Below, in pieces: positions 42,687 through 51,488 of a DNA stretch of 64,000 nucleotides (the first letter of the stretch is position 1; every line of letters begins with the position of its first letter). The notes under the pieces are model-generated. The model did no database searches. It saw only the letters and a list, made by a program, of their open reading frames with translations, and was not told the origin of the DNA. The DNA lies in assembly GCF_006538705.1 (NCBI RefSeq), contig NZ_BJLP01000004.1, positions 27,799-91,798 of the forward strand, in the 5' to 3' direction. The DNA comes from Cellulomonas uda (GTDB taxonomy: Bacteria > Actinomycetota > Actinomycetes > Actinomycetales > Cellulomonadaceae). Made by a program: the position numbers and the translations under genes.

Positions 42687-44765
42687 TCAGCGCACGTGCT
42701 TCTCGGGCACGGCGAGCCGCCCCGCGGCGCGCTCGGTCCGGAAGTACGCGCGCGCCTCGTCCTGCCGCTCCTTCTCGGCACCCGAGGCGATGGGGGCGCG
42801 CAGCTGCTCGGGCGCGAAGCCGAACCCGTCGACGAGGTCCTGCGCGTAGGGCCGCAGGCGCACGAGCAGCCGGTCGATGTAGGACGAGACGGTGCGGGCC
42901 CGGCCGGCGGACAGGCGACCGTTCACGAGGTACCACGCGAGGTGGCGCTCGACGAGCGTGAGGCCGAACAGGTCGCGCAGCCACGTGAGCACCTGCCGGG
43001 TGCCCGGGTCGGTGGCGGCGTGCACGCCGCGCGTGAACGCCTCCCACTGCACGCGCTCGGCGTGGGCGCGCGCGGCCTCGATGAGCTCGTGCTGGTGGGA
43101 GTTGACGAGCGCGGCGGCCTCGGCGGGCGGCAGCTTCGTCGCGGGGCGCAGCGCGGTGGCGAGCTCGGCCACCATGACCTCGACGCGCTCGGTGAGCAGC
43201 TCGCGCTGCGTCTCCTCGTCGCGCAGCTGACCGGCGGAGCGACGAGCGTCGCCCACGTCGGCGATGGTCTGCGCGGCGCGCACGAGCAGCGTGCGGTGCA
43301 CGGCCTTGTCGGCGACGAGCCGCGCGACGTCGCCCGCGCCGCCCGCCTTGAGCGCCTTCGCGAAGTCGCCGAGGAGCCGCTTGCCGACGAGCTGCGACAG
43401 GACCGTGTTGTCGCCCTCGAACGTCACGTACACGTCCAGGTCCTGGTGCAGGCCGACAAGCCGGTTCTCCGCGAGGTAGCCGGCGCCGCCGCACGCCTCC
43501 CGGCACTCCTGCACGGTGCGCATCGCGAGCCACGTGGACGTCGACTTGAGGGCCGCCGCCAGGGTCTCGAGGTCCTCCCGGGTCTCCGGCGTGTCGTTGC
43601 GGCCCGAGAACACCTCGTCGAACGCGGCGAGCAGCTCCTCGTGCGCGAACGTCGAGGCGTACGTCTCGGCGAGCAGCGGCAGCAGGCGGCGCTGGTGGCG
43701 CTGGTAGTCGAGCAGCACGACCTCGTCCTCGCCCGCACCGGCGAACTGGCGACGCTCGTTCGCGTACCGCACCGCGATGGCGAGCGCGATCTTCGACGCG
43801 TTCACCGCGGCGCCGTCGAGCGACACGCGGCCCTGCACGAGGGTGCCGAGCATCGTGAAGAACCGGCGGCCGGGGCTGGAGATCGGTGAGGTGTACGTGC
43901 CGTCCTCGGCGACGTCGCCGTACCGGTTGAGCAGGTGGGTGCGCGGCACGCGGACGTGGTCGAAGTGCAGGCGGCCGTTGTCGATGCCGTTCAGGCCGCC
44001 CTTGAACCCGTCGTCCTCGCCGCCGACGCCCGGCAGGAACGCACCGTCCTCGTCGCGGATCGGCACGTAGAACGCGTGCACGCCGTGGTTGACGCGCGGC
44101 TTGCCCTCGGGCGCGGTGACGAGCTGCGCGAACACGACCGCGGCGCGGCCGTGCAGCGCGGCGTTGCCCAGGTAGTCCTTCCACGCCGCGCGGAACGGGG
44201 TGTGGATGACGAACTCCTGCGTCTCGCGGTCGTACTCGGCCGTGGTCCCGATCGACGCGACGTCGGACCCGTGGCCCGTCTCGGTCATCGCGAACGCGCC
44301 CGGCATGTCGACCGACATCGCGGCCGGGAGGAACGTGTCGTGGTGGTGCTCGGTGCCCAGGTGCAGGATCGCGGACGCGAACAGCCCCCACTGCACACCG
44401 GCCTTGATCTGCAGCGACGGGTCGCCGGCGACGAGCTCCTCGAACCGGGCGAGGCTGCCGCCGTGGTCGTCGGCGCCGCCGAGCCGCGCGGGGAAGGCGC
44501 GCAGCACATCGTGGTGCGCCGCGAGCTCGCGCAGCTGGTGCAGCACGCGCTCGCGGTGCTCCGCCATCGGCAGGCCCTCGATCTTCTGGAACTCGGGCCT
44601 GCCGGTGAGGGCACGGGCCTCGCGGCGCAGCGTCGCGTACCGCCCGAGGAGCTGCTCGGCCAGCGCGGCGACGTCGACGCGCGGCTCGGCGGTGGATGCG
44701 AGGCTGCTGCCGCGCTGCGGGGACGGGGCGGTGGGACCGGAGGGTGCGGTCGTCGTGGCGGTCAT
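42687..44765 (-). CDS. Acyl-CoA oxidase/dehydrogenase family protein
   Basis: The 692-aa protein starts with ATG at 44765. It has the acyl-CoA dehydrogenase N-terminal domain, the FAD region MTETGHGSDVASIGTTAEYD, and QECREACGGAGYLAENRLVGLHQDLDVYVTFEGDN, which is the acyl-CoA oxidase-type catalytic segment. A C-terminal helical domain of about 200 residues brings it to oxidase length. It would carry out the first oxidation step of fatty acyl-CoA beta-oxidation. The TetR gene lies 13 nt upstream, in the same direction, so they are likely co-transcribed. Dehydrogenase versus oxidase activity cannot be decided from sequence. Confidence 0.85.
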   Translation of the reverse strand: MTATTTAPSGPTAPSPQRGSSLASTAEPRVDVAALAEQLLGRYATLRREARALTGRPEFQKIEGLPMAEHRERVLHQLRELAAHHDVLRAFPARLGGADDHGGSLARFEELVAGDPSLQIKAGVQWGLFASAILHLGTEHHHDTFLPAAMSVDMPGAFAMTETGHGSDVASIGTTAEYDRETQEFVIHTPFRAAWKDYLGNAALHGRAAVVFAQLVTAPEGKPRVNHGVHAFYVPIRDEDGAFLPGVGGEDDGFKGGLNGIDNGRLHFDHVRVPRTHLLNRYGDVAEDGTYTSPISSPGRRFFTMLGTLVQGRVSLDGAAVNASKIALAIAVRYANERRQFAGAGEDEVVLLDYQRHQRRLLPLLAETYASTFAHEELLAAFDEVFSGRNDTPETREDLETLAAALKSTSTWLAMRTVQECREACGGAGYLAENRLVGLHQDLDVYVTFEGDNTVLSQLVGKRLLGDFAKALKAGGAGDVARLVADKAVHRTLLVRAAQTIADVGDARRSAGQLRDEETQRELLTERVEVMVAELATALRPATKLPPAEAAALVNSHQHELIEAARAHAERVQWEAFTRGVHAATDPGTRQVLTWLRDLFGLTLVERHLAWYLVNGRLSAGRARTVSSYIDRLLVRLRPYAQDLVDGFGFAPEQLRAPIASGAEKERQDEARAYFRTERAAGRLAVPEKHVR

Positions 44766-44778
44766 CGGGTCTCCCGGG

Positions 44779-45648
44779 TCATCGGATCTCCCATGGGCGG
44801 GCGGAGGTGTGCGGGAAGCGCTCGCGGGCGAGCAGGCCGACCGGGCCGGCCCACAGCCACGCGGCGACCTGGGCGGTGAGGGTCTCGCGGTCGGGCACGC
44901 CCGGCTCGCCGCGGTGGGCCATCCACCACTCGCCGGCGCCGCGCACGAAGCCGACGGCGCCGGCGGCCCAGACCTCGGCGAGCGAGTCGCGGGCCGCGGT
45001 GGCGGCGTCCGGCGCGGTGTCCGGCGCGCTGTCCCGCGCGGGGTTCGGCGTGGCGAGCTCGCCGCGCTGGTCGTGGTGGTCGGACAGCTCGCGCGCGAAC
45101 GGCAGCGCGACGAGGTGCGTCACGGAGTCGAGGAAGTGCCCGAGCGGGCCGCCGGACTCGACCGAGCCGTCGCGCGTGACGAACGCGTACACGTGCGGCG
45201 AGGACTCGATCATCTCGAGGTACACCGCGACCATCGCGCGCAACCCGTCACGCGGCGTCGGCGCGACGCGCAGCACGCCCTCGAGCGCGCCCTGGATCTG
45301 CAGGACGACGGCCTCGGCGACGGCGATCTGCAGCCCGGTCTTGTCGGAGAAGTACCGGTAGACGATCGACTTCGACGTGCCCGCGGCGTTCGCGATCTCC
45401 TCCATGGAGACGTCCGGCCCCTTGTGGTGGACCGTGCGGCGCGCGATGCGGACGAGCTCGGCGCGGCGCGCCTCGCGGTGGTCGGCCCAGCGGGCGGAGC
45501 GGCCGTCGACGACGAACGGGTCGTCGCGCCGCACGTCGCGCACGGAGGGGACGGGGGCCGTGACGGACCCTGCCGCGCTGCCCCCTGGGCTGCCGGCCGG
45601 TGCGCTGGGGGCCGTCGTCGTCGACGGGCCCGGTGTGATCGGACTCAC
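44779..45648 (-). CDS. TetR-family regulator of the fatty-acid cluster
   Basis: From the GTG at 45648 the product is 289 aa. A low-complexity N-terminus of about 40 residues precedes the TetR helix-turn-helix (RRTVHHKGPDVSMEEIANAAGTSKSIVYRYFSDKTGLQ). The C-terminal ligand domain has WWMAHRGEPGVPDRETLTAQVAAWLWAGPVGLL. It is divergent from the thiolase gene and upstream of the acyl-CoA oxidase gene, so it probably represses both and responds to an acyl-CoA. A shorter start within the low-complexity region is possible. Confidence 0.8.
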   Translation of the reverse strand: MSPITPGPSTTTAPSAPAGSPGGSAAGSVTAPVPSVRDVRRDDPFVVDGRSARWADHREARRAELVRIARRTVHHKGPDVSMEEIANAAGTSKSIVYRYFSDKTGLQIAVAEAVVLQIQGALEGVLRVAPTPRDGLRAMVAVYLEMIESSPHVYAFVTRDGSVESGGPLGHFLDSVTHLVALPFARELSDHHDQRGELATPNPARDSAPDTAPDAATAARDSLAEVWAAGAVGFVRGAGEWWMAHRGEPGVPDRETLTAQVAAWLWAGPVGLLARERFPHTSARPWEIR

Positions 45649-45758
45649 GAAACCGACGGTATCAGGTACTGTGGGTTGCGGACACCACTTCGGGACGAAC
45701 GTCCCTGGACCTGCGGGTCCGACGCTGATCGCGACGACGCGAGAGGAGCGCCACGCAG

Positions 45759-47084
45759 ATGGCACTCAAGAACACAGCCACCCCGAGCGCGCCCCGCCGC
45801 GCCCTGGTCCTCGGCGGCAACCGGATCCCGTTCGCCCGCTCCGGCGGCGCCTACGCCCACGCCTCGAACCAGGACATGCTCACCGCCGCGCTCGAAGGGC
45901 TCGTCGCCCGCTACGGGCTCCAGGGCGAACGCATCGGCGAGGTCGCCGCAGGCGCCGTGCTCAAGCACAGCCGCGACTTCAACCTCACGCGCGAAGCCGT
46001 GCTCGGCTCGTCGCTCGACGCGACCACACCCGCGTACGACGTCCAGCAGGCGTGCGCGACCGGGCTCGAGACGCTCGTCGGGCTGTCGAACAAGATCCGG
46101 CTCGGCCAGCTCGAGTCCGCGATCGCGGGCGGCGTGGACTCCACCTCGGACGCGCCGATCGTCGTGACCGACCGCCTGCGCCGCGCGCTGCTCGACCTCT
46201 CGCGCGCCCGGACCGCCGGCCAGAAGCTCGCCGCGCTCGGCCGCATCCGCCCCAAGGACCTCGCTCCCGTCGCACCGTCCACCGGCGAGCCGCGCACGCA
46301 CCTGTCCATGGGCGAGCACCAGGCGCTGACGACCGCGCAGTGGGGCATCACACGCGAGGCGCAGGACGAGCTCGCGCTCGCCTCGCACCAGCGGCTCGCC
46401 GCCGCGTGGGACGCCGGGTTCTTCGACGACCTCGTCACGCCCTACCGCGGGCAGACGGTCGACGGGAACCTGCGCAGGGACACCTCGCTCGAGAAGCTCG
46501 CGGGGCTCAAGCCCACGTTCGGCACGCGTCTCGACGCGCCCGCGACCATGACCGCCGGCAACTCCACGCCGCTCACCGACGGCGCGTCGACCGTTCTGCT
46601 CGGCTCCGAGGAGTGGGCCGCCACCCGCGGGCTCACTCCGCTCGCCGCGGTCGTCGACGCGGAGGCCGGGGCGGTCGACTTCGTGCACGGCGAGGACGGC
46701 CTGCTCATGGCACCCGTCTTCGCGGTGCCGCGGCTGCTGGCGCGCAACGGGCTCACGCTCGCGGACCTGGAGTACGTCGAGATCCACGAGGCGTTCGCCT
46801 CGACCGTGCTCGCCACGCTCGCCGCGTGGGAGTCCGACGAGTTCGGCCGCACCCGCCTGGGCCTCGACGGCGCGTTCGGGACCGTCGACCGCGCGCGGCT
46901 CAACGTGCACGGCTCGTCCCTCGCGGCCGGCCACCCGTTCGCCGCGACCGGCGGCCGCATCGTCGCGACCATCGCCAAGGAGCTCCACCTGCGCAAGCAG
47001 CGCGACGGCGGCACGCCGCGTGCGCTCGTGTCCATCTGTGCGGCCGGCGGGCTCGGCCTCACCGCGATCCTCGAGGCGGCCTGA
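45759..47084 (+). CDS. fadA: Acetyl-CoA C-acyltransferase (thiolase)
   Basis: The 441-aa protein starts at the ATG at 45759 after GAGAGGAG. The nucleophilic Cys lies in QQACATGLE, the His in GHPFAATGGR, the Asn-Glu-like loop in EIHEAFA, and the second Cys in SICAAGGLG, giving a full thiolase active site. It cuts or forms beta-ketoacyl-CoA. fabG4 begins 1 nt after its stop, and maoC overlaps fabG4, so the three are one operon. This order matches the mycobacterial fadA2-fabG4-htdX locus. Confidence 0.92.
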   Translation: MALKNTATPSAPRRALVLGGNRIPFARSGGAYAHASNQDMLTAALEGLVARYGLQGERIGEVAAGAVLKHSRDFNLTREAVLGSSLDATTPAYDVQQACATGLETLVGLSNKIRLGQLESAIAGGVDSTSDAPIVVTDRLRRALLDLSRARTAGQKLAALGRIRPKDLAPVAPSTGEPRTHLSMGEHQALTTAQWGITREAQDELALASHQRLAAAWDAGFFDDLVTPYRGQTVDGNLRRDTSLEKLAGLKPTFGTRLDAPATMTAGNSTPLTDGASTVLLGSEEWAATRGLTPLAAVVDAEAGAVDFVHGEDGLLMAPVFAVPRLLARNGLTLADLEYVEIHEAFASTVLATLAAWESDEFGRTRLGLDGAFGTVDRARLNVHGSSLAAGHPFAATGGRIVATIAKELHLRKQRDGGTPRALVSICAAGGLGLTAILEAA

Positions 47085-47085
47085 C

Positions 47086-48483
47086 ATGGCGAACCCGATC
47101 ACGACGACCCTGTCGGCCAAGCTGTCGGGCCTGCTGGGGTTCTCCCCCGCGGTCCCGCTGCGCCGCTGGTCGGCCGGTCAGCCGCTCGTCGACGGCAAGG
47201 TGCTCGTGCTCGGCTCGGGCACCGGGCCCGACGCCGACGCGGACGCCGTCGCGGCACTCCTGTCGGGCTCGCCCGCGCAGCCGTCCGCGACGCCCGACTC
47301 CGCGGGCACCGAGGTGCTCGACGGCTGGGGCCTGGACGTGTACCGCCACCCCGTGCCCGACGAACGGTACGCCGCGGTCGTGCTCGTCCTCACCGGTGTC
47401 GAGCACCCCGACGCGCTGCACGAGCCGCTGCTCGCGGCCGCCTCGACCCTCAAGAAGCTCGCGCGCGGCGGCCGGGTCGTGACCATCTCGCGCACCGCGA
47501 GCGCGTCCGACGCGCCCGCGGTCGCCGCCGCCCGCCAGGGCGTCGACGCCGTCGTGCGGACCATCGCCAAGGAGTCGCGCGGCGGCGCGACCGCCAACGG
47601 GATCGTTCTCGGCGACGGCGTCCCGGTCACCGCCGCGTCCGCGGTCGGCGCGCTGCGGTTCCTGCTGTCCACCCGCTCCGCCTTCGTGCACGGCCAGCTC
47701 CTCGCGGTCGACTCCACCGCGGGCGCCCTGCCCGCCGACTGGGACGCCCCGCTCGCCGGCCGCGTCGCGGTCGTCACGGGCGCCGCACGCGGCATCGGCG
47801 CGGCGATCGCGCGCACGCTCGCCCGGGACGGCGCGACCGTCGTCGCGGTCGACGTGCCCGCCGCGGGCGAGCAGCTCGCCGCGGTCGCCAACGAGGTCCG
47901 CGGCACCGCGCTCCAGCTCGACATCACCGCCCCCGACGCGGGCGCCACGATCCTCGAGCACGCGCTCGCACGGCACGGGCACCTCGACGTCGTCGTGCAC
48001 AACGCCGGCATCACGCGCGACAAGCTGTTCGCCAACATGACCGAGGCGCAGTGGGACTCGGTGATCGCCGTGAACATCGCCGCGCAGCTCGCGATCAACG
48101 AGGCGCTGCTCACGTCCGGCGACTTCACCGACGCGCCGCGCATCGTCTCGATCTCGTCGACCACCGGCCTCGCGGGCAACCGCGGCCAGGCCAACTACGC
48201 GGCCACCAAGGGCGGCGTGATCGGCATGGTCCGCGCGACCGCGCCGCTGCTCGAGCCGTTCGGCGGCACCGCGAACGCCGTCGCGCCCGGCTTCATCGAG
48301 ACCGAGATGACCGCGCGGATGCCCGCCGTGACACGGCAGGTCGCGCGGCAGCTGAACTCGCTGCAGCAGGGCGGCCTCCCGGTCGACGTCGCCGAGGCGG
48401 TGTCGTTCCTCGCGTCGCCGCAGGCCGGCGGGGTGGTCGGGCGCACGCTGCGGGTGTGCGGGCAGAACGTGGTGGGCGCGTGA
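47086..48483 (+). CDS. fabG4: 3-oxoacyl reductase, FabG4 type
   Basis: The 465-aa protein has two Rossmann domains. The N-terminal one (to about residue 215) lacks a normal cofactor loop. The C-terminal one is a complete SDR: VVTGAARGIGAAI, NAGITRDKLFANM, SSTTGLAGNRGQANYAATKGG with catalytic Ser, Tyr and Lys. This two-domain form with about 450-460 aa is the high-molecular-weight FabG4 that uses NADH and long acyl-CoA in mycobacteria. It is coupled to thiolase and maoC. Confidence 0.92.
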   Translation: MANPITTTLSAKLSGLLGFSPAVPLRRWSAGQPLVDGKVLVLGSGTGPDADADAVAALLSGSPAQPSATPDSAGTEVLDGWGLDVYRHPVPDERYAAVVLVLTGVEHPDALHEPLLAAASTLKKLARGGRVVTISRTASASDAPAVAAARQGVDAVVRTIAKESRGGATANGIVLGDGVPVTAASAVGALRFLLSTRSAFVHGQLLAVDSTAGALPADWDAPLAGRVAVVTGAARGIGAAIARTLARDGATVVAVDVPAAGEQLAAVANEVRGTALQLDITAPDAGATILEHALARHGHLDVVVHNAGITRDKLFANMTEAQWDSVIAVNIAAQLAINEALLTSGDFTDAPRIVSISSTTGLAGNRGQANYAATKGGVIGMVRATAPLLEPFGGTANAVAPGFIETEMTARMPAVTRQVARQLNSLQQGGLPVDVAEAVSFLASPQAGGVVGRTLRVCGQNVVGA

Positions 48484-49577
48484 CGCTCGTCGACCTGCCC
48501 GCCGTCCCCGGGCTGGGTGGGCTGTACGCGCGCGGCGCGGCGTCCACCGGCCGCCTCGCGCTCGCCCGGCGCACCGGCTCGGCGCCCGTCGAGCTGCCCG
48601 CCACCGCCTATCGGGTCCGGGGCGTGCGCGCCTCGCTCGATCACCTGGCGGCCTACCAGCGGCTCGTCGGCGAGGAGGCGAGCGACACCCTGCCGCCCGG
48701 GCTCGTGCACGTGCTCGGTTTCCCCCTGGCGATCGCGCTCATGGCGCGCACCGACTTCCCGCTACCGATGCTCGGGATGGTGCACCTCGCGAACCTCGTC
48801 GAGCAGCGTCGCGCCATCGGCTACGACGAGACGCTCGACGTCACCGCGTCCGCGGACCGGCTGCGGCCCCACCGCACGGGCACGCAGGTCGACCTGGTGG
48901 TCGAGGCCGCCGTCGACGACGAGGTCGTCTGGCGCGGCGTCTCGACGTACCTCGCCAAGGGCGTGCACCTGCCGTCCGACGAGCGCGCGTCCGACGACGA
49001 GCGCGCACCGTTCGAACCCCCGCTCCCCACCGGTCAGTGGCAGCTCGCGGCCGACACGGGCCGCCGGTACGCCGCCGTCTCGGGCGACCGCAACCCGATC
49101 CACCTCAGCCCGCTCACGGCCAAGGCGTTCGGCTTCCCGCGGACCATCGCGCACGGGATGTACACCGCCGCGCGTCTGCTCGCCGACGCGGGCCGGGGAC
49201 GGGGCGACGCGTTCGTCTGGTCGGTGGACTTCGTCAAGCCGGTGCTGCTGCCCGCGACCGTCGCGACCTCGGTGCGCCACCGCCCGGGCGGCGGGTTCGA
49301 CCTCGCGGCGTGGCACCCGCGCTCGGGCAAGCCCCACGCCCTCGCCTCGGTCGCCCCCCCTCCCCTGACCCCACCCAACCGCAGGCCGGACCGACCATCC
49401 GCCGCGTGGTCGACCGCCCCTCCACCCGCGACCCCGCCGTTACTCCGGCTATCCGCGACAAGACCCGGAGCAACCCCGGGCTCGTCGACCATCCAGCCGC
49501 GGAGTCGGTCGACGATCCGCCGCGCGGGTCGACCGACCATCCAGCCGCGACCCCGCCGTTGCTCCGGCTATCCGTGA
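48480..49577 (+). CDS. MaoC-like hydratase with repeat-derived C-terminal extension
   Basis: The GTG at 48480 overlaps the fabG4 TGA. Residues 1-290 are a MaoC/hydratase 2 protein of the HtdX type, with the catalytic motif YAAVSGDRNPIHLSPLTAKAFGFPRTIAHGM. It hydrates enoyl-CoA. The normal end would be near GKPHALASV at about 293. The frame then runs on for about 70 residues of Pro/Arg/Thr-rich sequence (APPPLTPPNRRPDRPS...) encoded by the first hairpin repeats, and stops at 49577. The extension is probably not folded. The native stop was likely lost when the repeats arrived or expanded. Confidence 0.88.
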   Translation: MTLVDLPAVPGLGGLYARGAASTGRLALARRTGSAPVELPATAYRVRGVRASLDHLAAYQRLVGEEASDTLPPGLVHVLGFPLAIALMARTDFPLPMLGMVHLANLVEQRRAIGYDETLDVTASADRLRPHRTGTQVDLVVEAAVDDEVVWRGVSTYLAKGVHLPSDERASDDERAPFEPPLPTGQWQLAADTGRRYAAVSGDRNPIHLSPLTAKAFGFPRTIAHGMYTAARLLADAGRGRGDAFVWSVDFVKPVLLPATVATSVRHRPGGGFDLAAWHPRSGKPHALASVAPPPLTPPNRRPDRPSAAWSTAPPPATPPLLRLSATRPGATPGSSTIQPRSRSTIRRAGRPTIQPRPRRCSGYP

Positions 49578-50105
49578 CGAGACCCCGGAGCAACCCCGGC
49601 CTCGTCACCCACCCAACCGCAGGCCCGAACGGCCCTCCCCCGCGCGGGTCGACCGACCGTCCAGCCGCGACCCCGCCGTTGCTCCGGGTATGCGCGACGT
49701 GACCCGGAGCAACCCCGGCCTCGTCACCCATTCAGCCGCAGGCACGACCGACCCTCCGGCGCGCGGGTCGACCGACCACCTCGCCGCGACCCCGCCGTTG
49801 CTCCGGGTATGCGCGACGAGAGCCGGAGCAACCCCGGGCTCGTCACCCACCCAGCCGCGGGGTCCGTCGACCATCCAGCCGAGGGCTCGACCGGCCATCC
49901 AACCGCGACCCCGTCGTTGCTCCGGGTATGCGCGACGAAACCCGGAGCAACCCCGGCCTCGTCGACCATCCAGCCGCGGGCTCGATCGACCATCCAGCCG
50001 GGGTCGACCGGCCATCCGGCCGCGGGTCGGCAGGCCATCCAGCCGCGAGACCGTCGTTGCTCCGGGTATTCGCGACCGGAGCCGGAGGAAGCGCGGGGTC
50101 GCGGA
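49385..50105. repeat. Array of six hairpin repeats with about 119-bp period
   Basis: Each unit has GTTGCTCCGG, a 13-17 nt loop (often TATGCGCGACGA), CCGGAGCAAC, and a spacer rich in CGACCATCCAGCCGCG. Left arms start at 49439 (GTTACTCCGG), 49558, 49678, 49797, 49916 and 50056, so the spacing is 119, 120, 119, 119 and 140 nt. The last unit has a degraded right arm. The first unit and part of the second lie inside the extended maoC frame. No start-stop structure of a gene fits the array; long frames in it are artefacts of the period being near a multiple of three. Confidence 0.9.
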
Positions 50106-50203
50106 GCTCGGCGCGCACGACGGGGTGCGGATGGGCTGTGCGGCGCGGCGCTCGGGGGTCTGAGGGGTCGGGTGGGTCAGGTGGGGGTGGTCAGTTGGGG
50201 GGG

Positions 50204-51406
50204 TCAGGTGGGGAGCCAGCCTGCGAGGGCGGCGATGCCGCGGGCCACCTCGTCGGGAGTGCGGCCCGCGGTGCCGACACGGTGCACCGACGGGGGGCAG
50301 CCACGCTCGAGCGCGCGGGCCGCCGCGTCGCTGCGCGCGACGTGCGCGGCGAGCTCGGCGCCGTGCTCGCGCTGCGCGAGCCGCTCGCGCGCGGTGTCGT
50401 CGTCGGCCGTGAGCAGCACGGCGGTGACGCGCGGGGAGTCGCCCATCGCGGCGGCCAGGTCGTCGGCGTACTGCGGGCTCACGGTGTTCGTGTAGACCAG
50501 GCGGCGGTGGCCGAGGTCGCGGTAGGCGGACCAGACCGCGCGCAGGTTGCGCTCGGCCAGGCGGTCGGCGTGCGGTGCGGGGTGCGCGAGGTCCAGGTAG
50601 TCGCCCTCGATCACGGCGTGCGGGACGTCGGCGTCGCGGAGCAGCGCGTGCAGCGCGTGGGCCACGCTGGTCTTGCCGACCCCGGACCGGCCGCCGATCA
50701 GCACGACGTGCGACCGCTCGCCGGGGCCTCCGTCGCCGGGCCGCGCGCGCTCGTCGTCCCGGGCGGCTCCCGCACGCTCGTCGGACGCTGCCTGCTCGTC
50801 GGACGCTGCGTGCTCGTCGGGGCTCGGCAGGCCCAGCCGTGTGCGCAGCCGCGCACGCGCGGCGGGCCACTCGTCGGCCAGGACCGAGAAGTACACGGAG
50901 TCCCCGCGTGAGCCGTCGGGCGCGAGCCGGTGACCGCGCAGCCGCCCCTCCTCGAGCGCGCCGAGCCGCGCGACGGCCGCGAGCGAGCGCGCGTTGCGCG
51001 CGTCCACGCGCAGCGCCACGCGGTGCACGCCCCACGTCTCGAACGCGTGCGTCAGCAGGGCGAGCTTGCACGCGGGGTTGACGTGCGTGCCCCACACCGC
51101 GGGGTCGTAGAACGTGTGCCCGACCTCGAGCCGGCCCATGCGCAGGTCGACGTCGTAGAACGAGGTCGACCCGAGCACCGCGCCGGACTCGGCGTCGAGC
51201 ACCGCGAACGCGTACCGCCCGGGCGTCGCGAGCGCGCGCTCGACGTCCTCGAGCATGTCGTCGGGCGTGCGGGGAACGGGCGTCGTCATGCCGCGCCAGA
51301 CCCGGTCGTCGACGAACGCGACGAGCGCCGCCGCGTGCTCCGGACCGAGCGGGACGAGGTTGACCCCGGGGGCGTCGAGCGTCAGGTCGTGCTGCACGGG
51401 CCGCAT
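50204..51406 (-). CDS. Fusion of GNAT acetyltransferase and P-loop kinase-like domain
   Basis: From the ATG at 51406 the 400-aa protein has two domains. Residues 1-195 form a RimJ/RimL-like GNAT (LVPLGPEHAAALVAFV, YDVDLRMGRLEVGHTFYDPAVWGTHVNPACKLALLTHAFE, ARNARSLAAVARLGALEEGRLRGHRL). A linker with repeated SDE(H/Q/R)A follows. Residues 240-400 form a P-loop kinase-like domain with Walker A GGRSGVGKTS, VIEGDYLD and a lid-like RERLAQREHGAEL. It could acetylate and phosphorylate one small substrate, such as an antibiotic or nucleotide, but no substrate can be named. Confidence 0.8.
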   Translation of the reverse strand: MRPVQHDLTLDAPGVNLVPLGPEHAAALVAFVDDRVWRGMTTPVPRTPDDMLEDVERALATPGRYAFAVLDAESGAVLGSTSFYDVDLRMGRLEVGHTFYDPAVWGTHVNPACKLALLTHAFETWGVHRVALRVDARNARSLAAVARLGALEEGRLRGHRLAPDGSRGDSVYFSVLADEWPAARARLRTRLGLPSPDEHAASDEQAASDERAGAARDDERARPGDGGPGERSHVVLIGGRSGVGKTSVAHALHALLRDADVPHAVIEGDYLDLAHPAPHADRLAERNLRAVWSAYRDLGHRRLVYTNTVSPQYADDLAAAMGDSPRVTAVLLTADDDTARERLAQREHGAELAAHVARSDAAARALERGCPPSVHRVGTAGRTPDEVARGIAALAGWLPT

Positions 51407-51488
51407 CGTGCCATCCGGCGCACGTGCGGTTCGAGCCCTTTGCACTCCGTGGGCGGCCGGGGACGGCCGCGGGTGGCAGGGTGGACCC

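Noticed and set aside
40483..44391. A 1302-codon minus-strand frame
   Set aside because: It is the antisense of the DUF2599 gene and other-frame sequence of the acyl-CoA oxidase gene; Arg/Ala/Gly-rich composition is typical of a shadow in high-GC DNA.
49385..50105. CRISPR array
   Set aside because: Units are about 119 bp with internal inverted repeats and shared rather than unique spacers; no cas genes are present.
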